Shown: positions 1 to 8,523, numbered from the stretch's first letter. The stretch is 32,433 bases of DNA from Bacteroidota bacterium (GCA_013377115.1 JACAAW010000024.1:1-32433), one strand, 5' to 3'. The notes: generated by a model from the sequence alone, not told the origin. Numbers and translations: made by a program.

Positions 1-743
1 GTTAAATAATTGTATTTCTTCATTTGGAACAAAACCACTTCTCTTCTTTTCATTGCCCGGTCTTTGTGGCTTTTAGGGCTAAATTTTGATGGAGCCTGAA
101 GAAGACCAATCAATAATGCTGATTCCTCAATATTTAATTTGTCAGGAGTTTTGTTGAAATAGGTTTTTGCGGCTGATTTTATTCCAAAGGATTGACTTCC
201 GAAATCAACCGTATTTAAATACATTGCAATTATTTCTTCTTTGGTGTAATTCCTTTCAAGTTTTATTGCGGTTACCCATTCTTTAAGTTTGATAATGACC
301 ATTTTAAAAATGGAAGGATTTTCCTCACGTGGAAATAAATTCTTTGCTAATTGCTGAGAAATGGTACTTCCTCCACCTGAACTTCTATTTCCGCCTAAAA
401 TATTTTTAAATAAAACTCTAAAAACACTTCTGAAATCAATACCAGAATGATTTTCAAAGCGTGAGTCTTCGGTTGCAATTAAAGCATGAATTAAATTTGG
501 TGAAAGTTCATTGTAATTTGCATTGGTTCTGTTTTCGATGTAATATTTCCCAATTTGAACTTGGTCTGCAGAATAAATTTCAGAAGCTAAACTTGATTTT
601 GGATTTTCTAATTCTTCAAAAGATGGCATAAATCCGAAGCCACCAATTGAAATAATAATAAAAAGAAGCAATACAAAAGCCACGGATCCAAAATATAGCA
701 TCCAGAAAGTCTTAATACTCTTATTACTGCCGTTTTCTGCCAT
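1..743 (-). CDS. Class A penicillin-binding protein (PBP1A-type), N-terminal part, cut by window edge
   Basis: Peptidoglycan glycosyltransferase/transpeptidase that polymerises lipid II outside the inner membrane. Only the first 247 codons are present; the gene continues beyond base 1. I translated it from the ATG at 741-743. A short cytoplasmic tail is followed by one membrane anchor (about residues 13-36). The GT51 glycosyltransferase domain then shows its signature motifs: EDSRFENHSGID around residue 92 (E92 is the expected catalytic base), GGSTISQQLAKN (about 124-135), a KLKEW helix, and YLNTVDFGSQSFGIKSAA further on. The transpeptidase domain would lie off the edge. It starts 3 bp after gldH ends, so it is the last visible gene of the holB-ricT-gldH operon. 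Identification as a class A PBP is secure; the exact paralogue is not. Confidence 0.93.
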   Translation of the reverse strand, partial: MAENGSNKSIKTFWMLYFGSVAFVLLLFIIISIGGFGFMPSFEELENPKSSLASEIYSADQVQIGKYYIENRTNANYNELSPNLIHALIATEDSRFENHSGIDFRSVFRVLFKNILGGNRSSGGGSTISQQLAKNLFPREENPSIFKMVIIKLKEWVTAIKLERNYTKEEIIAMYLNTVDFGSQSFGIKSAAKTYFNKTPDKLNIEESALLIGLLQAPSKFSPKSHKDRAMKRREVVLFQMKKYNYL

Positions 744-746
744 TGT

Positions 747-1220
747 TTATTCTGTTTTTTCAATTCTAATTCCGAAATCAATGATTCCATCCAAAACATC
801 GACTCTCATTGATTGTTGAAATTCAAAAGAATAAAGACCTGTTTGAGGAAATCTCATTCTCTTTTTTAACATTATTCTATTTAATTTTATTTCTCCAGAA
901 CCTTCTCCTAACCATTTACCTTTAGAATTTGCTAAAAGAATTTCCATTGTGTCTCTGGATGCCTTTCTATCAGGATAAACGGTATTCATAAACAAAAATA
1001 AATTACTGTAAGGATAAGTTGTCTTTGTTCTGATATTGATAATGAAATTGTATAAATTTGTTGTATCAGTTAAGGGAACTTCAAAACGAATGATTTCTTT
1101 ATTATTCCATAATCCGTCGCTTATTTCTTTGTTTTTTTCGTAATATCTATTGTTATCACAAGACATGAAAAACACTGAAATCAAAATCAATAAAAGGGAA
1201 TAATTTAAATTAACTTTCAT
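747..1220 (-). CDS. gldH: Gliding motility lipoprotein GldH
   Basis: Lipoprotein of the gliding motility/T9SS gene set of Bacteroidota; its biochemical role is unknown, but in gliding members it is needed for motility. I start it at the ATG at 1218-1220, which gives MKVNLNYS followed by a hydrophobic stretch and a lipobox ending FMSC (Cys about residue 21). A longer reading would need a TTG at 1239-1241 and would overlap ricT. The mature protein has the family pattern: a short Cys-Asp-x-N-R start, then a beta-rich body with YNFIINIRTKTTYPYSNLFL, a GEGSGEIKLN segment and an IDFGIRIEK end. About 157 residues is normal for the family. Position between ricT and a PBP is the usual arrangement in the phylum. 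It agrees with the T9SS tails seen at 11494-15798. Confidence 0.9.
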   Translation of the reverse strand: MKVNLNYSLLLILISVFFMSCDNNRYYEKNKEISDGLWNNKEIIRFEVPLTDTTNLYNFIINIRTKTTYPYSNLFLFMNTVYPDRKASRDTMEILLANSKGKWLGEGSGEIKLNRIMLKKRMRFPQTGLYSFEFQQSMRVDVLDGIIDFGIRIEKTE

Positions 1221-1227
1221 TTTAGTT

Positions 1228-2325
1228 TTATTTTTTATCAAATCTGGTAAGACTATCCTGTCCTACTACATTTTCGTAATCAATTTTTTTCTCTTTTTGT
1301 TCTTCTTCAAAAGGAATTAATTCATTTGGAATTTGGTTCTTTTTATTTTCCTCAATTACTTTATTCACATTTTCTAAAGTTACAGGGAAAATTGCATATG
1401 GAGCTGATGAATAGGAATACCATAAAAGTTTTCTAAATACATCAGTTTTTTGATGATTTGCATCTCCTTTTTTTGTTTTCAAGACCAAATTATTATCAGG
1501 AAATTCCTTAAGAGCATCTACGTAGCAATCGTTTTCATAATTCAAACAACATTTTAATTTGCTACACTGTCCGGCAAGTTTTTGAGGATTTAATGATAAT
1601 TGTTGATTCCTGGCAGAATTTGTTGAAACTGAACGAAAATCTGTTAGCCAAGTAGAACAACATAATTCTCTTCCACAGGAACCGATACCGCCAAGTCTGC
1701 TTGCCTCTTGACGAACACCTATTTGCTTCATTTCAATTCTAACGCTGAATTCTTCGGCTAAAACTTTTATCAATTCTCTAAAATCAACTCTTTCGTCAGC
1801 AGTATAATAGAAAATTGCTTTTGTTTTATCACCTTGATATTCAATATCACTAATTTTCATCTGAAGGCTTAAATCTGCTGCAAGCTTTCTTGATTTATAC
1901 ATTGTTGGTTTTTCTTTTTCAATTGCAGAAATCCATTTTTCAATGTCAGAAGATTTGGCTTTTCTATAAACTTTTTTGATGTCCTCTGAACCAGGATTGA
2001 TGTTGCGTTTTTTCATTTGCAAACGAACAGATTCTCCAATCATTGAAACAATTCCAATATCATGGCCAGGTAATGCTTCAACTGCAACAAAATCTCCAAC
2101 TTCAAAATCAGTATCTAAAGGAGTTTTAAAATATTCTTTTCTGCTATTTTTAAATCTAACTTCAATGCAATCAAATACTTTGTAATTTTTTGGAAGATCG
2201 ATGTCTTCCAACCAATTATGAGAGTCTAATTTACAACAACTGTGACTATAAATAGAATTATTATTAGTGTTAAAAGGTTTAGGATTACAATTACATCCCC
2301 TTGTTAAAAAATCGTTTTCGGTCAT
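1228..2325 (-). CDS. ricT: PSP1-domain protein of the RicT/YaaT family
   Basis: 365-residue cytosolic protein. In Bacillus the relative RicT (YaaT) forms an iron-sulfur-binding complex with RicA and RicF that affects RNase Y function; the role in Bacteroidota is not established. Visible features are an N-terminal cysteine group (C11, C13, C30, C31), a central PSP1 domain with EVGDFVAVEALPGHDIGIV, and the conserved cysteine segments GIGSCGRELCCSTWL and GQCSKLKCCLNYENDCY, which are likely metal or cluster ligands. The C-terminal tail is Lys/Glu-rich. The ATG at 2323-2325 is the only good start. It lies 80 bp downstream of holB and 7 bp before gldH, so probably in one transcript. Confidence 0.9.
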   Translation of the reverse strand: MTENDFLTRGCNCNPKPFNTNNNSIYSHSCCKLDSHNWLEDIDLPKNYKVFDCIEVRFKNSRKEYFKTPLDTDFEVGDFVAVEALPGHDIGIVSMIGESVRLQMKKRNINPGSEDIKKVYRKAKSSDIEKWISAIEKEKPTMYKSRKLAADLSLQMKISDIEYQGDKTKAIFYYTADERVDFRELIKVLAEEFSVRIEMKQIGVRQEASRLGGIGSCGRELCCSTWLTDFRSVSTNSARNQQLSLNPQKLAGQCSKLKCCLNYENDCYVDALKEFPDNNLVLKTKKGDANHQKTDVFRKLLWYSYSSAPYAIFPVTLENVNKVIEENKKNQIPNELIPFEEEQKEKKIDYENVVGQDSLTRFDKK

Positions 2326-2405
2326 ATCTTGTGAGTAATATTCCTGTTCTGTAAAGCATTAAGCTAAGAGTAAATAAAATACAAAAGTACAAATTTTTAG
2401 AGAGT

Positions 2406-3533
2406 TCATTTAATTTTTAGCAAATTACACATTTTTAATGATAGATCCATGAAAACTAATTTAGAATTTACGTTTCTTTCGATATGGAAAATAGATTTGT
2501 TAAATTCTTCGTTTATGCTTAAAATATTACTAGGATTGACAAATATGTAGAATTTCGAAAGGAAGTTTTTCATTTCTTGTTCTTGTTTTACTAAGGATGA
2601 ATTTCCATAATGCATCAAAACACAATCTCTGAAAATCCTGATAGAATAGGATAGAAGTGCTTTTTGTTTTTCTCTACCAATTTTTGAAGTTTCGTCAACA
2701 AATTTATTGATATCAATGGTTTTCGAATTATAACAATTGAGCATCCAATTTCTAAAAGTTTCAAAATTAGTTTTCTCATCTTCGAATTCTTCAATTAATC
2801 TTTGTGCAGCCTTATAATTTCCATTTGCTATTGCTGTAATTGACTTAATATTTGGAATATTAGAAAATTTTGAAGAAAGATAATTTTCTAAAGGTTCATC
2901 GCTAATTTTGGGGATGTTTACCAATTGGGTTCGCGAAAGAATTGTATTTAAAATTTGATGTCTATTTTCCGAAATTAAAATAAATAATGTTTTTTCTGGG
3001 GGCTCTTCAAAGTTTTTTAAAAGTTTAGGGGCGGCTGCATGAAATAATTTTTCTACAATCCAAATAATTACAATTTTAAATTCTGATTCGTAAGGTTTGA
3101 GACTTACTTTTTTTATTATTTCATTGCAATCGTTGGCATTGATAATCCCTTGTTTGTTTTCGAGCCCAATTTCATCATACCATTCATTAAGATTTAAATA
3201 ATAGTTTGAATTTATTAATGCAGTTCTCCATTCAGGAAGAAAATTTGATGAAATAGGTTTTGGAAACTTTTGGGTTGGCGCAATAGGATAGAAAAAATGT
3301 AAATCAGGGTGAATTAGTTTTTGGTATTTTATACAAGAAGGACAAATTCCACAAGAATCCTCTTCTTGCCGGTCAGTGCAAGAAATATATTGCGCATAAG
3401 CAATTGCTAAGGCTAATTTTCCTGAACCTTCTGGCCCAAGGAAAAGTTGAGCATGGCTAATTCTTCTTTCTTTAACAGATTGAATAAGGCGTTTCTTTAC
3501 ATCGAATTGGCCAATGATTTCTTTGAAAAGCAT
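2406..3533 (-). CDS. holB: DNA polymerase III subunit delta' (clamp loader)
   Basis: AAA+ clamp-loader subunit that helps place the sliding clamp at primed DNA. The 375-residue product starts with the delta' pattern FKEIIGQFDVKKRLIQSV, then a Walker A-like GPEGSGK (residues 33-39). A zinc-binding cysteine cluster follows (C-x8-C-x2-C-x2-C around residues 52-66). The SRC-box equivalent reads ILSRTQLVNIP, and the Walker B neighbour is FEEPPEKTLFILIS. The Walker A is intact, as in many Bacteroidota delta' proteins. The C-terminal region is poorly conserved. First gene of the holB-ricT-gldH-PBP operon. A TAATTTTG promoter element at 3560-3567 sits just upstream. Confidence 0.88.
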   Translation of the reverse strand: MLFKEIIGQFDVKKRLIQSVKERRISHAQLFLGPEGSGKLALAIAYAQYISCTDRQEEDSCGICPSCIKYQKLIHPDLHFFYPIAPTQKFPKPISSNFLPEWRTALINSNYYLNLNEWYDEIGLENKQGIINANDCNEIIKKVSLKPYESEFKIVIIWIVEKLFHAAAPKLLKNFEEPPEKTLFILISENRHQILNTILSRTQLVNIPKISDEPLENYLSSKFSNIPNIKSITAIANGNYKAAQRLIEEFEDEKTNFETFRNWMLNCYNSKTIDINKFVDETSKIGREKQKALLSYSIRIFRDCVLMHYGNSSLVKQEQEMKNFLSKFYIFVNPSNILSINEEFNKSIFHIERNVNSKLVFMDLSLKMCNLLKIK

Positions 3534-3559
3534 TTAATAGTGAGATTTTTCGATAATCC

Positions 3560-3567
3560 CAAAATTA
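3560..3567 (-). promoter_or_regulatory. Predicted -7 element of the holB operon
   Basis: On the minus strand the bases read TAATTTTG, matching the Bacteroidota -7 consensus TAnnTTTG, about 26 bp before the holB ATG. No clear TTG is visible at the -33 position, so this is a moderate prediction. Confidence 0.4.
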
Positions 3568-3608
3568 CAAAAAAAAGTTATTTGAAAAAATTAATTCTAT
3601 TTTTCTTA

Positions 3609-4223
3609 TTAATGCACGTCGTGCCATCCAGATTTCATGGCTTTGAAATTTGAAGTCATTGTGGTGCCAATTGTGTTCATATATAAATGACCAAACATAA
3701 ATATAGAAAGGAAAAAACCAAATACAATATGAACCACATCAGTTAACCAAAGGGCATTTAAACCAAAAACTTTTGTGAAAAGAATATCTGGAAACAACAA
3801 ACCCCAACCTGAGATCAAGAATACTGGAAGCAATAAATACATGATTGCTGCATAAGCAATTTGCTGTAGTGGGTTAAATTTAGTTTTTAAATTTATTGCA
3901 AATGGTTTTGGCTTATTTTTAAAAATGCCAATAGAATACCACATGGCTTGAGTTATGGAATTTTTAATAAAGCCTTTTCCTGGCATATATTGTTTCCAAT
4001 TTCCAGTAATCATATTACCAATAGCGAAGAATGTATAATTAACTGTTAATGCTATTCCGCAAATATTATGAAGCCATACAGCAACATTGAAATTAATTAA
4101 TGCCGTATCAGGTGAGGTATATTGCATGCTTAAGCCTGTGGCAATTAAAACTAAAAACAATAGAGCATTAAAGAAATGCCAGGTTCTGAGCCAAATTGGA
4201 TAGAAATATTCTCTTTTTTCCAT
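3609..4223 (-). CDS. b-type cytochrome (cytochrome b561/formate dehydrogenase gamma-like) membrane subunit
   Basis: Four-helix integral membrane protein of 204 residues that probably carries two b hemes and exchanges electrons between the quinone pool and a periplasmic partner. Helices lie near residues 10-32 (with WLRTWHFF), 47-70 (VAVWLHNICG), 115-140 and 160-185 (VVHIVFGFF, then FGHLYMN). Membrane histidines in helices 1, 2 and 4 are candidate heme ligands, as in the PF01292-type cytochrome b family. It begins 2 bp after the stop of the seven-heme cytochrome c gene, so the pair is almost certainly co-translated and forms one quinone:multiheme complex. The electron direction cannot be read from sequence. 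No catalytic subunit is encoded next to it. Confidence 0.85.
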   Translation of the reverse strand: MEKREYFYPIWLRTWHFFNALLFLVLIATGLSMQYTSPDTALINFNVAVWLHNICGIALTVNYTFFAIGNMITGNWKQYMPGKGFIKNSITQAMWYSIGIFKNKPKPFAINLKTKFNPLQQIAYAAIMYLLLPVFLISGWGLLFPDILFTKVFGLNALWLTDVVHIVFGFFLSIFMFGHLYMNTIGTTMTSNFKAMKSGWHDVH

Positions 4224-4225
4224 AA

Positions 4226-5179
4226 TTAGTGTTTTTTATAAGTGAAGAATCTCAATACTGCATGAAAGAAAATAACAATAAATGCTAAGGCGAAAAACCC
4301 TATGCTAATTAAATTTAAAAGTGGATTTTTGTTTGCACCAATAATAAAAGCATCTTCAAGAAGCTCGCTATTTGTGAATCCATTTTTCTCAGCGCCATTT
4401 TTGCTGTTAAATTTGTAGAGTGCTTGCAATAATTCTGGTGAACTGCTATGACATTCATTGCATTTTCTAACTGCTTTTGATTTGGGTAAGATTAAATGAG
4501 CAACAACTGTTTTTCCCGTCTGTTTTGAATGACATTCAACACATCTTACATTTTTAAAATGTAATTTTTGTTGTGGTAACCAGTCATGTATTGTTGCCAT
4601 ATCTCTTACAGGAGCATTTGAATATTCTTTATATAAGTTTTTGTTTGAGTGACAATTCAAGCAAATACCATTGTCATAAATAATTGTTTTCTTAACATCG
4701 GTATTTAAACCAGCATTTCTGATAAATTTATGTGGGTCATGACATTTAGAACAGGTGAATTTTTTTACGTTAACATTGTGAACACTTCTAGAAAAGTCTA
4801 AGTTGATTTGGTCAAACTGAATTTTAATATAACTCTTATTGTCATTATGACAATCTATACAATCTTTAAATGGAATGTTCTTTAAATCGCGAGCATGAGG
4901 GTATTTTTCATATTGTTTGTCATGACATGATGAGCAAAAGAAAGCTTTATGATTTGAAGAATAATATTGTTTTTCATCAATAATTGAGCTAGGTTTCATT
5001 ACATGTTTGCTCATTTTGCCTAGGCTGTCTGGCAAATCAATTATGCTTTTTGAATGGCAGTTAAAACACAATAAGTTTTTTTTATAAGTATCTGCTTTTA
5101 AATTTAAAATGCCAATAAAAATAAAAAGGCACATCAGAACTAATCTGATTTGTTTAAAGTTAAATTGTCTATTTCTCAT
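4226..5179 (-). CDS. Seven-heme c-type cytochrome with C-terminal membrane anchor
   Basis: 317-residue exported cytochrome. An N-terminal signal segment (about residues 9-29) is followed by seven CxxCH heme-attachment motifs: CFNCH (C38), CSSCH, CIDCH, CSKCH, CLNCH, CVECH and CNECH. A C-terminal helix (about 284-311, before FFTYKKH) anchors it to the inner membrane with the heme domain in the periplasm. Spare histidines between motifs suggest mostly bis-His ligation, as in cytochrome c3/c7-type and NapC/NrfH-linked families. It is coupled to the downstream b-type cytochrome, and together they resemble a split form of the fused protein encoded divergently at 5618. Function inferred: transfer of electrons between menaquinol and periplasmic or outer-membrane carriers. 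Confidence 0.88.
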   Translation of the reverse strand: MRNRQFNFKQIRLVLMCLFIFIGILNLKADTYKKNLLCFNCHSKSIIDLPDSLGKMSKHVMKPSSIIDEKQYYSSNHKAFFCSSCHDKQYEKYPHARDLKNIPFKDCIDCHNDNKSYIKIQFDQINLDFSRSVHNVNVKKFTCSKCHDPHKFIRNAGLNTDVKKTIIYDNGICLNCHSNKNLYKEYSNAPVRDMATIHDWLPQQKLHFKNVRCVECHSKQTGKTVVAHLILPKSKAVRKCNECHSSSPELLQALYKFNSKNGAEKNGFTNSELLEDAFIIGANKNPLLNLISIGFFALAFIVIFFHAVLRFFTYKKH

Positions 5180-5304
5180 AATTATCTGTTTTAATCGTCA
5201 ATTGAAAATTTTTTCCGGTTTTGCGAATTTTTAAAAATTTGTTTCCAGTTAAATCCTATAGTTATAATTTCTTTATGATAGAAATAAGGTTGTGAAATAA
5301 ATAA

Positions 5305-5337
5305 CAAAACTATGAAATAATTTTATTCTTATCCAAA
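5305..5337 (-). promoter_or_regulatory. Promoter of the seven-heme cytochrome/cytochrome b operon
   Basis: Reading the minus strand, TTTG (5334-5337) is followed after 21 bp by TAGTTTTG (5305-5312), a good match to the Bacteroidota -33/-7 pattern. The leader before the ATG would be about 120 nt. Confidence 0.55.
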
Positions 5338-5521
5338 TTTTTATTAATTAAAAAATAATAAAAAATTCAATATGGTATTGATTAAATGAATATTATTAGC
5401 ATGAAAAATAATAAATTGAAGGTTTAAAACAAAAAATAGAAAACTAATTTAAAAATATGACAATTTTTTTTAATTTAAATCCTATAATTCCTATAATAAC
5501 TCTAAGAAAATTTCAAAAACA

Positions 5522-5552
5522 CTTGAAAATTAAAAATATTGTTATATGTTTG
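5522..5552 (+). promoter_or_regulatory. Promoter of the 19-heme cytochrome gene
   Basis: CTTG at 5522-5525, 19 bp spacer, then TATGTTTG at 5545-5552, matching the Bacteroidota TTG/TAnnTTTG promoter. The leader would be about 60 nt. Confidence 0.6.
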
Positions 5553-5563
5553 TACTCGGAAAC

Positions 5564-5576
5564 TGATTAAAATCAA
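5564..5576. promoter_or_regulatory. Fnr-type box (TGAT-TAAA-ATCA, then A)
   Basis: All eight core bases of the Fnr/Crp-type palindrome TGAT-N4-ATCA are present. The box is downstream of the predicted -7 element (centre about 25 bp after its first base). That would favour repression or a roadblock if the mapped promoter is right. Confidence 0.5.
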
Positions 5577-5617
5577 GAACTTTTTATTGAGATTAAAAAA
5601 TTGATAATCAAACTATT

Positions 5618-8407
5618 ATGAAAATTTTGAAAAAATTGCTTGTTCATTCTAAATTTAGAATGTTTCTTTTTGTAATTTCTGTTTTTCTGACAAATAATTC
5701 ATTTGCTCAAACAAATGAAGATTGTCTTATGTGTCACGAAGACAAGGGTTTAACAAAAGTAAGGAAAGGAAAAACTGTTTCTTTGTTTGTGAATAATAAA
5801 ACATTAAAGACTTCTGTGCATAAAAATCTTACTTGTGCATCATGTCATAAAGATGCGGCAGTTAGTGAATTTCCTCACGCAGAAAATTTAAATCCGGTTA
5901 ATTGTGGTGGCTGTCATAAAGTTGCTCAAGCAAAATTTGAAGGAGGTATTCATGGTCAAGCATTAAAATTGAATGCTCCATATGCTCCAGATTGTAAAGA
6001 ATGTCATGGAACCCATGATATTTTATCAAGAATGTCGCCTCAATCCAAGACGTATAAAATGAATATTCCTATTTTATGCGGAAAATGTCACAAAGAAGGA
6101 GCGCCAGTTGCTAGATTGTATACCAATATCACACAACATAATATTTTAGAAAATTATAGCGAAGGTATTCATGGACAAGGTTTATTTAAAAAGGGGTTAA
6201 TTGTTTCTGCTACCTGTAATGATTGTCATGAAAGTCATTTAATATTACCTAAATCTAGTCCTAATTCTTCAATCTCAACAAATAAAATTGCTCGTACCTG
6301 TATGAAGTGTCATACAAGAATTGAGCAAGTTCACCAAAAAGTTATAAAAAGTGAATTATGGGAAAAAAAGCCGGGAGCAATTCCAGCTTGTAACGATTGC
6401 CACCCTTCTCACAAAATTAAAATTGAAAATATTGTTCAAACAATTTCTAATCAGGTTTGCTTAAAATGTCATAGTACGGAAGAGGCCTTTAAAACTGTTA
6501 ATGGAAAGAAAGTCTCACTTAAAGTTGATGTGTCGCATTTAACAAACTCTGCTCATAAGAATATTCCTTGTACAAAATGTCATATTGATGTTGATATTGC
6601 TCTTGCAAGACCATGTGAACCAACAAAAAGAAAGGTTGATTGTTCTAATTGTCACATCAATGTTTCTAATGAATTTTTTGCAAGCGGCCATGGACAAGCA
6701 TATTTAGCTAAAAAGAAGAGTGCCCCATTTTGTACTGATTGTCATGGAACCCATAATATAAAAACCAGATATGATGATACTTCACCAACTTATAGAGGTT
6801 CAATTCCAAAACTTTGTGGAAAATGTCATCAAACCAATGGCAGGGCAAACAAACAAACCCAATTAAAGGAAGTAAATGCATTTTTTGATTATTCAAATAG
6901 TGTTCATGGTAAAGGTCTCACTGAAAAAGGATTGTTATCTGCTGCAGTTTGTACCGACTGTCATACTACTCATAGTATTTTAAAGGAATCTGATAAAAAA
7001 TCGTCTGTTAATCCAGAAAATGTTCCAAAAACTTGTGCTAAATGTCATAAAGGAATTTATGATCAATACATAAAAAGTGACCATTCAATTTTAAAATCAG
7101 ATGGGAAAAAGAAATATCCAACTTGTGCTTCTTGCCACTCTGCTCACGTAATTACCGAAATTGATGGTGACAAATTTATGTCAGAAGTAACAGTTCAATG
7201 TGGTTCCTGCCATAAGGACTTAGCTGAAACTTACAAAGAAACTTACCATGGAAAAGCATATCAACTTGGGTATTTAAAAGCTGCAAGATGTTCTGACTGT
7301 CATGGTGCTCATTATATTTTGAAAGTTTCAAATCCAAATTCAATGGTTGGAAGCAATAATATTGTTGCAACTTGTAAACAATGCCATCCAAAAGCAAATA
7401 AAGAATTTACAGGTTATTTAACTCATGCCACTCATAATGATACACCAGCTTTATATTACACGTTCTGGGCAATGACTTTGCTTTTATTAGGTGTTTTTGG
7501 AATTTTCGGAATACATACATTATTATGGATACCAAGGTCATTAATGGAAGCAATGAAAAAGAAACACCACAAAAAAGTTGTTGGTGAGGCTAAATACTTT
7601 AGACGTTTTTCTAAAAGTCAGAGAATAACTCACATTTTTGTAATAATGAGCTTTATCCTATTAGCATTAACTGGTATGATTTTGAAATTTGCTTATATGG
7701 AATGGGCTCAATTATTTGCTAAAATATTTGGCGGTGTTCATATGGCTGGTCTTGTTCATAGATTTGGGGCAATGATTACTTTTGGATATTTTTCTTATCA
7801 TGTTTATTCTCTGATAAAAGAGAAAAGACAAAGAAAAGAAAGTTTATTAGGCTTTATTTTTGGAAAGAATTCCTTAATGTTTAACAAGCAAGATTTAAGT
7901 GACTTTTTTGCAACTGTAAAATGGTTTTTAGGTAGGGGAGTTAGACCAAAATATGGCAGATGGACATATTGGGAAAAATTTGATTACATGGCTGTATTCT
8001 GGGGAGTTGCTGTTATTGGTTTCTCCGGATTAATTCTTTGGTTCCCAGTTTTGTTTACTAAATTTTTACCAGGATGGATAATAAATGTTGCGCTGATTAT
8101 TCATAGTGATGAAGCATTATTAGCTGTTGGATTTATTTTTACAATTCACTTCTTTAATACACATTTGCGTCCTGAAGCTTTCCCAATGGATACTGTAATA
8201 TTTACTGGACATGTTCCATTAGAAGAATATAAAGCTGATCGACCACGCGAATACGAAGAATTAGAAAATTCAGGAAAACTTGAAAACGTCGTTGTTGTAA
8301 AAGAGATGACTGCATCTTGGATAAAAATTGTTAAAGTTGCTGGATTCATTTTCTTATTCTTAGGTATTATGCTTGTTGGTTTGATTATTTATTCATTATT
8401 GAAATAA
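5618..8407 (+). CDS. 19-heme cytochrome c fused to a membrane cytochrome b (CbcL-like architecture)
   Basis: 929-residue exported fusion. After a signal peptide (cleavage near A30/Q31) there are 19 CxxCH motifs between C36 and C586, many followed by SH, TH or AH, giving cytochrome c3/NrfH-like HGxH patterns. From about residue 605 there are roughly six membrane helices with histidines suited to b heme (SQRITHIF, FGGVHMAGLVHRF, YFSYHVYSL, ALIIHSDEALL, TIHFFNTH). The heme domain contains a visible internal duplication: about residues 95-290 (starting GIHGQALKLNAPYAPDCKECHGTHD) repeat as about 350-590 (starting SGHGQAYLAKKKSAPFCTDCHGTHN). Fusion of a multiheme c domain to a b-type quinol module is known in Geobacter CbcL, a quinol oxidoreductase for extracellular electron transfer; CbcL has far fewer c hemes. 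Role here inferred: menaquinol oxidation into a heme wire. Confidence 0.88.
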   Translation: MKILKKLLVHSKFRMFLFVISVFLTNNSFAQTNEDCLMCHEDKGLTKVRKGKTVSLFVNNKTLKTSVHKNLTCASCHKDAAVSEFPHAENLNPVNCGGCHKVAQAKFEGGIHGQALKLNAPYAPDCKECHGTHDILSRMSPQSKTYKMNIPILCGKCHKEGAPVARLYTNITQHNILENYSEGIHGQGLFKKGLIVSATCNDCHESHLILPKSSPNSSISTNKIARTCMKCHTRIEQVHQKVIKSELWEKKPGAIPACNDCHPSHKIKIENIVQTISNQVCLKCHSTEEAFKTVNGKKVSLKVDVSHLTNSAHKNIPCTKCHIDVDIALARPCEPTKRKVDCSNCHINVSNEFFASGHGQAYLAKKKSAPFCTDCHGTHNIKTRYDDTSPTYRGSIPKLCGKCHQTNGRANKQTQLKEVNAFFDYSNSVHGKGLTEKGLLSAAVCTDCHTTHSILKESDKKSSVNPENVPKTCAKCHKGIYDQYIKSDHSILKSDGKKKYPTCASCHSAHVITEIDGDKFMSEVTVQCGSCHKDLAETYKETYHGKAYQLGYLKAARCSDCHGAHYILKVSNPNSMVGSNNIVATCKQCHPKANKEFTGYLTHATHNDTPALYYTFWAMTLLLLGVFGIFGIHTLLWIPRSLMEAMKKKHHKKVVGEAKYFRRFSKSQRITHIFVIMSFILLALTGMILKFAYMEWAQLFAKIFGGVHMAGLVHRFGAMITFGYFSYHVYSLIKEKRQRKESLLGFIFGKNSLMFNKQDLSDFFATVKWFLGRGVRPKYGRWTYWEKFDYMAVFWGVAVIGFSGLILWFPVLFTKFLPGWIINVALIIHSDEALLAVGFIFTIHFFNTHLRPEAFPMDTVIFTGHVPLEEYKADRPREYEELENSGKLENVVVVKEMTASWIKIVKVAGFIFLFLGIMLVGLIIYSLLK

Positions 8408-8431
8408 AATGAATCAATAAATATGTAAAAA

Positions 8432-8466
8432 AAGAAAACCGACCGAAAGTCGGTTTTCTTTTTTTT
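8432..8466 (+). terminator. Intrinsic terminator after the 19-heme cytochrome
   Basis: A perfect 12-bp stem (8432-8443 with 8449-8460) with loop CGAAA, followed by an eight-T run. It separates the fusion cytochrome from the downstream lipoprotein genes. Confidence 0.9.
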
Positions 8467-8496
8467 AATTTGATTTTTTAATTTATAAATTTTCCT

Positions 8497-8504
8497 TAAG
8501 TTTG
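8497..8504 (+). promoter_or_regulatory. Predicted -7 element of the lipoprotein cytochrome operon
   Basis: TAAGTTTG matches TAnnTTTG and ends 19 bp before the ATG. A TTTG at 8469-8472 is 24 bp upstream, longer than the usual spacing, so the promoter call is moderate. Confidence 0.4.
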
Positions 8505-8523
8505 TAAAAATCAAAATAGAATC

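Larger units (their letters stand above)
5180..5617. other. 438-bp divergent intergenic region between two cytochrome operons
   Basis: Very AT-rich with no credible ORF or RNA gene that I can recognise. It carries two outward-facing promoters of Bacteroidota type (minus strand near 5305-5337, plus strand near 5522-5552). An Fnr-type box core lies at 5564-5575, and a second inverted repeat, TTGATAATCAA, lies at 5601-5611 just before the ATG. Confidence 0.6.

Noticed and set aside
608-799. Minus-strand 63-codon frame overlapping the PBP and gldH genes
   Set aside because: It is a different frame of two real genes; it has no family match and its apparent protein is an out-of-frame reading.
5276-5287. 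TGATAGAAATAA as an Fnr-type box for the seven-heme cytochrome operon
   Set aside because: One core mismatch in very AT-rich DNA and downstream of the mapped minus-strand promoter; too weak to claim.
5601-5611. TTGATAATCAA as a full Fnr site
   Set aside because: The half sites are only one base apart instead of four, so a dimer could not bind in the usual way; mentioned only as an inverted repeat.
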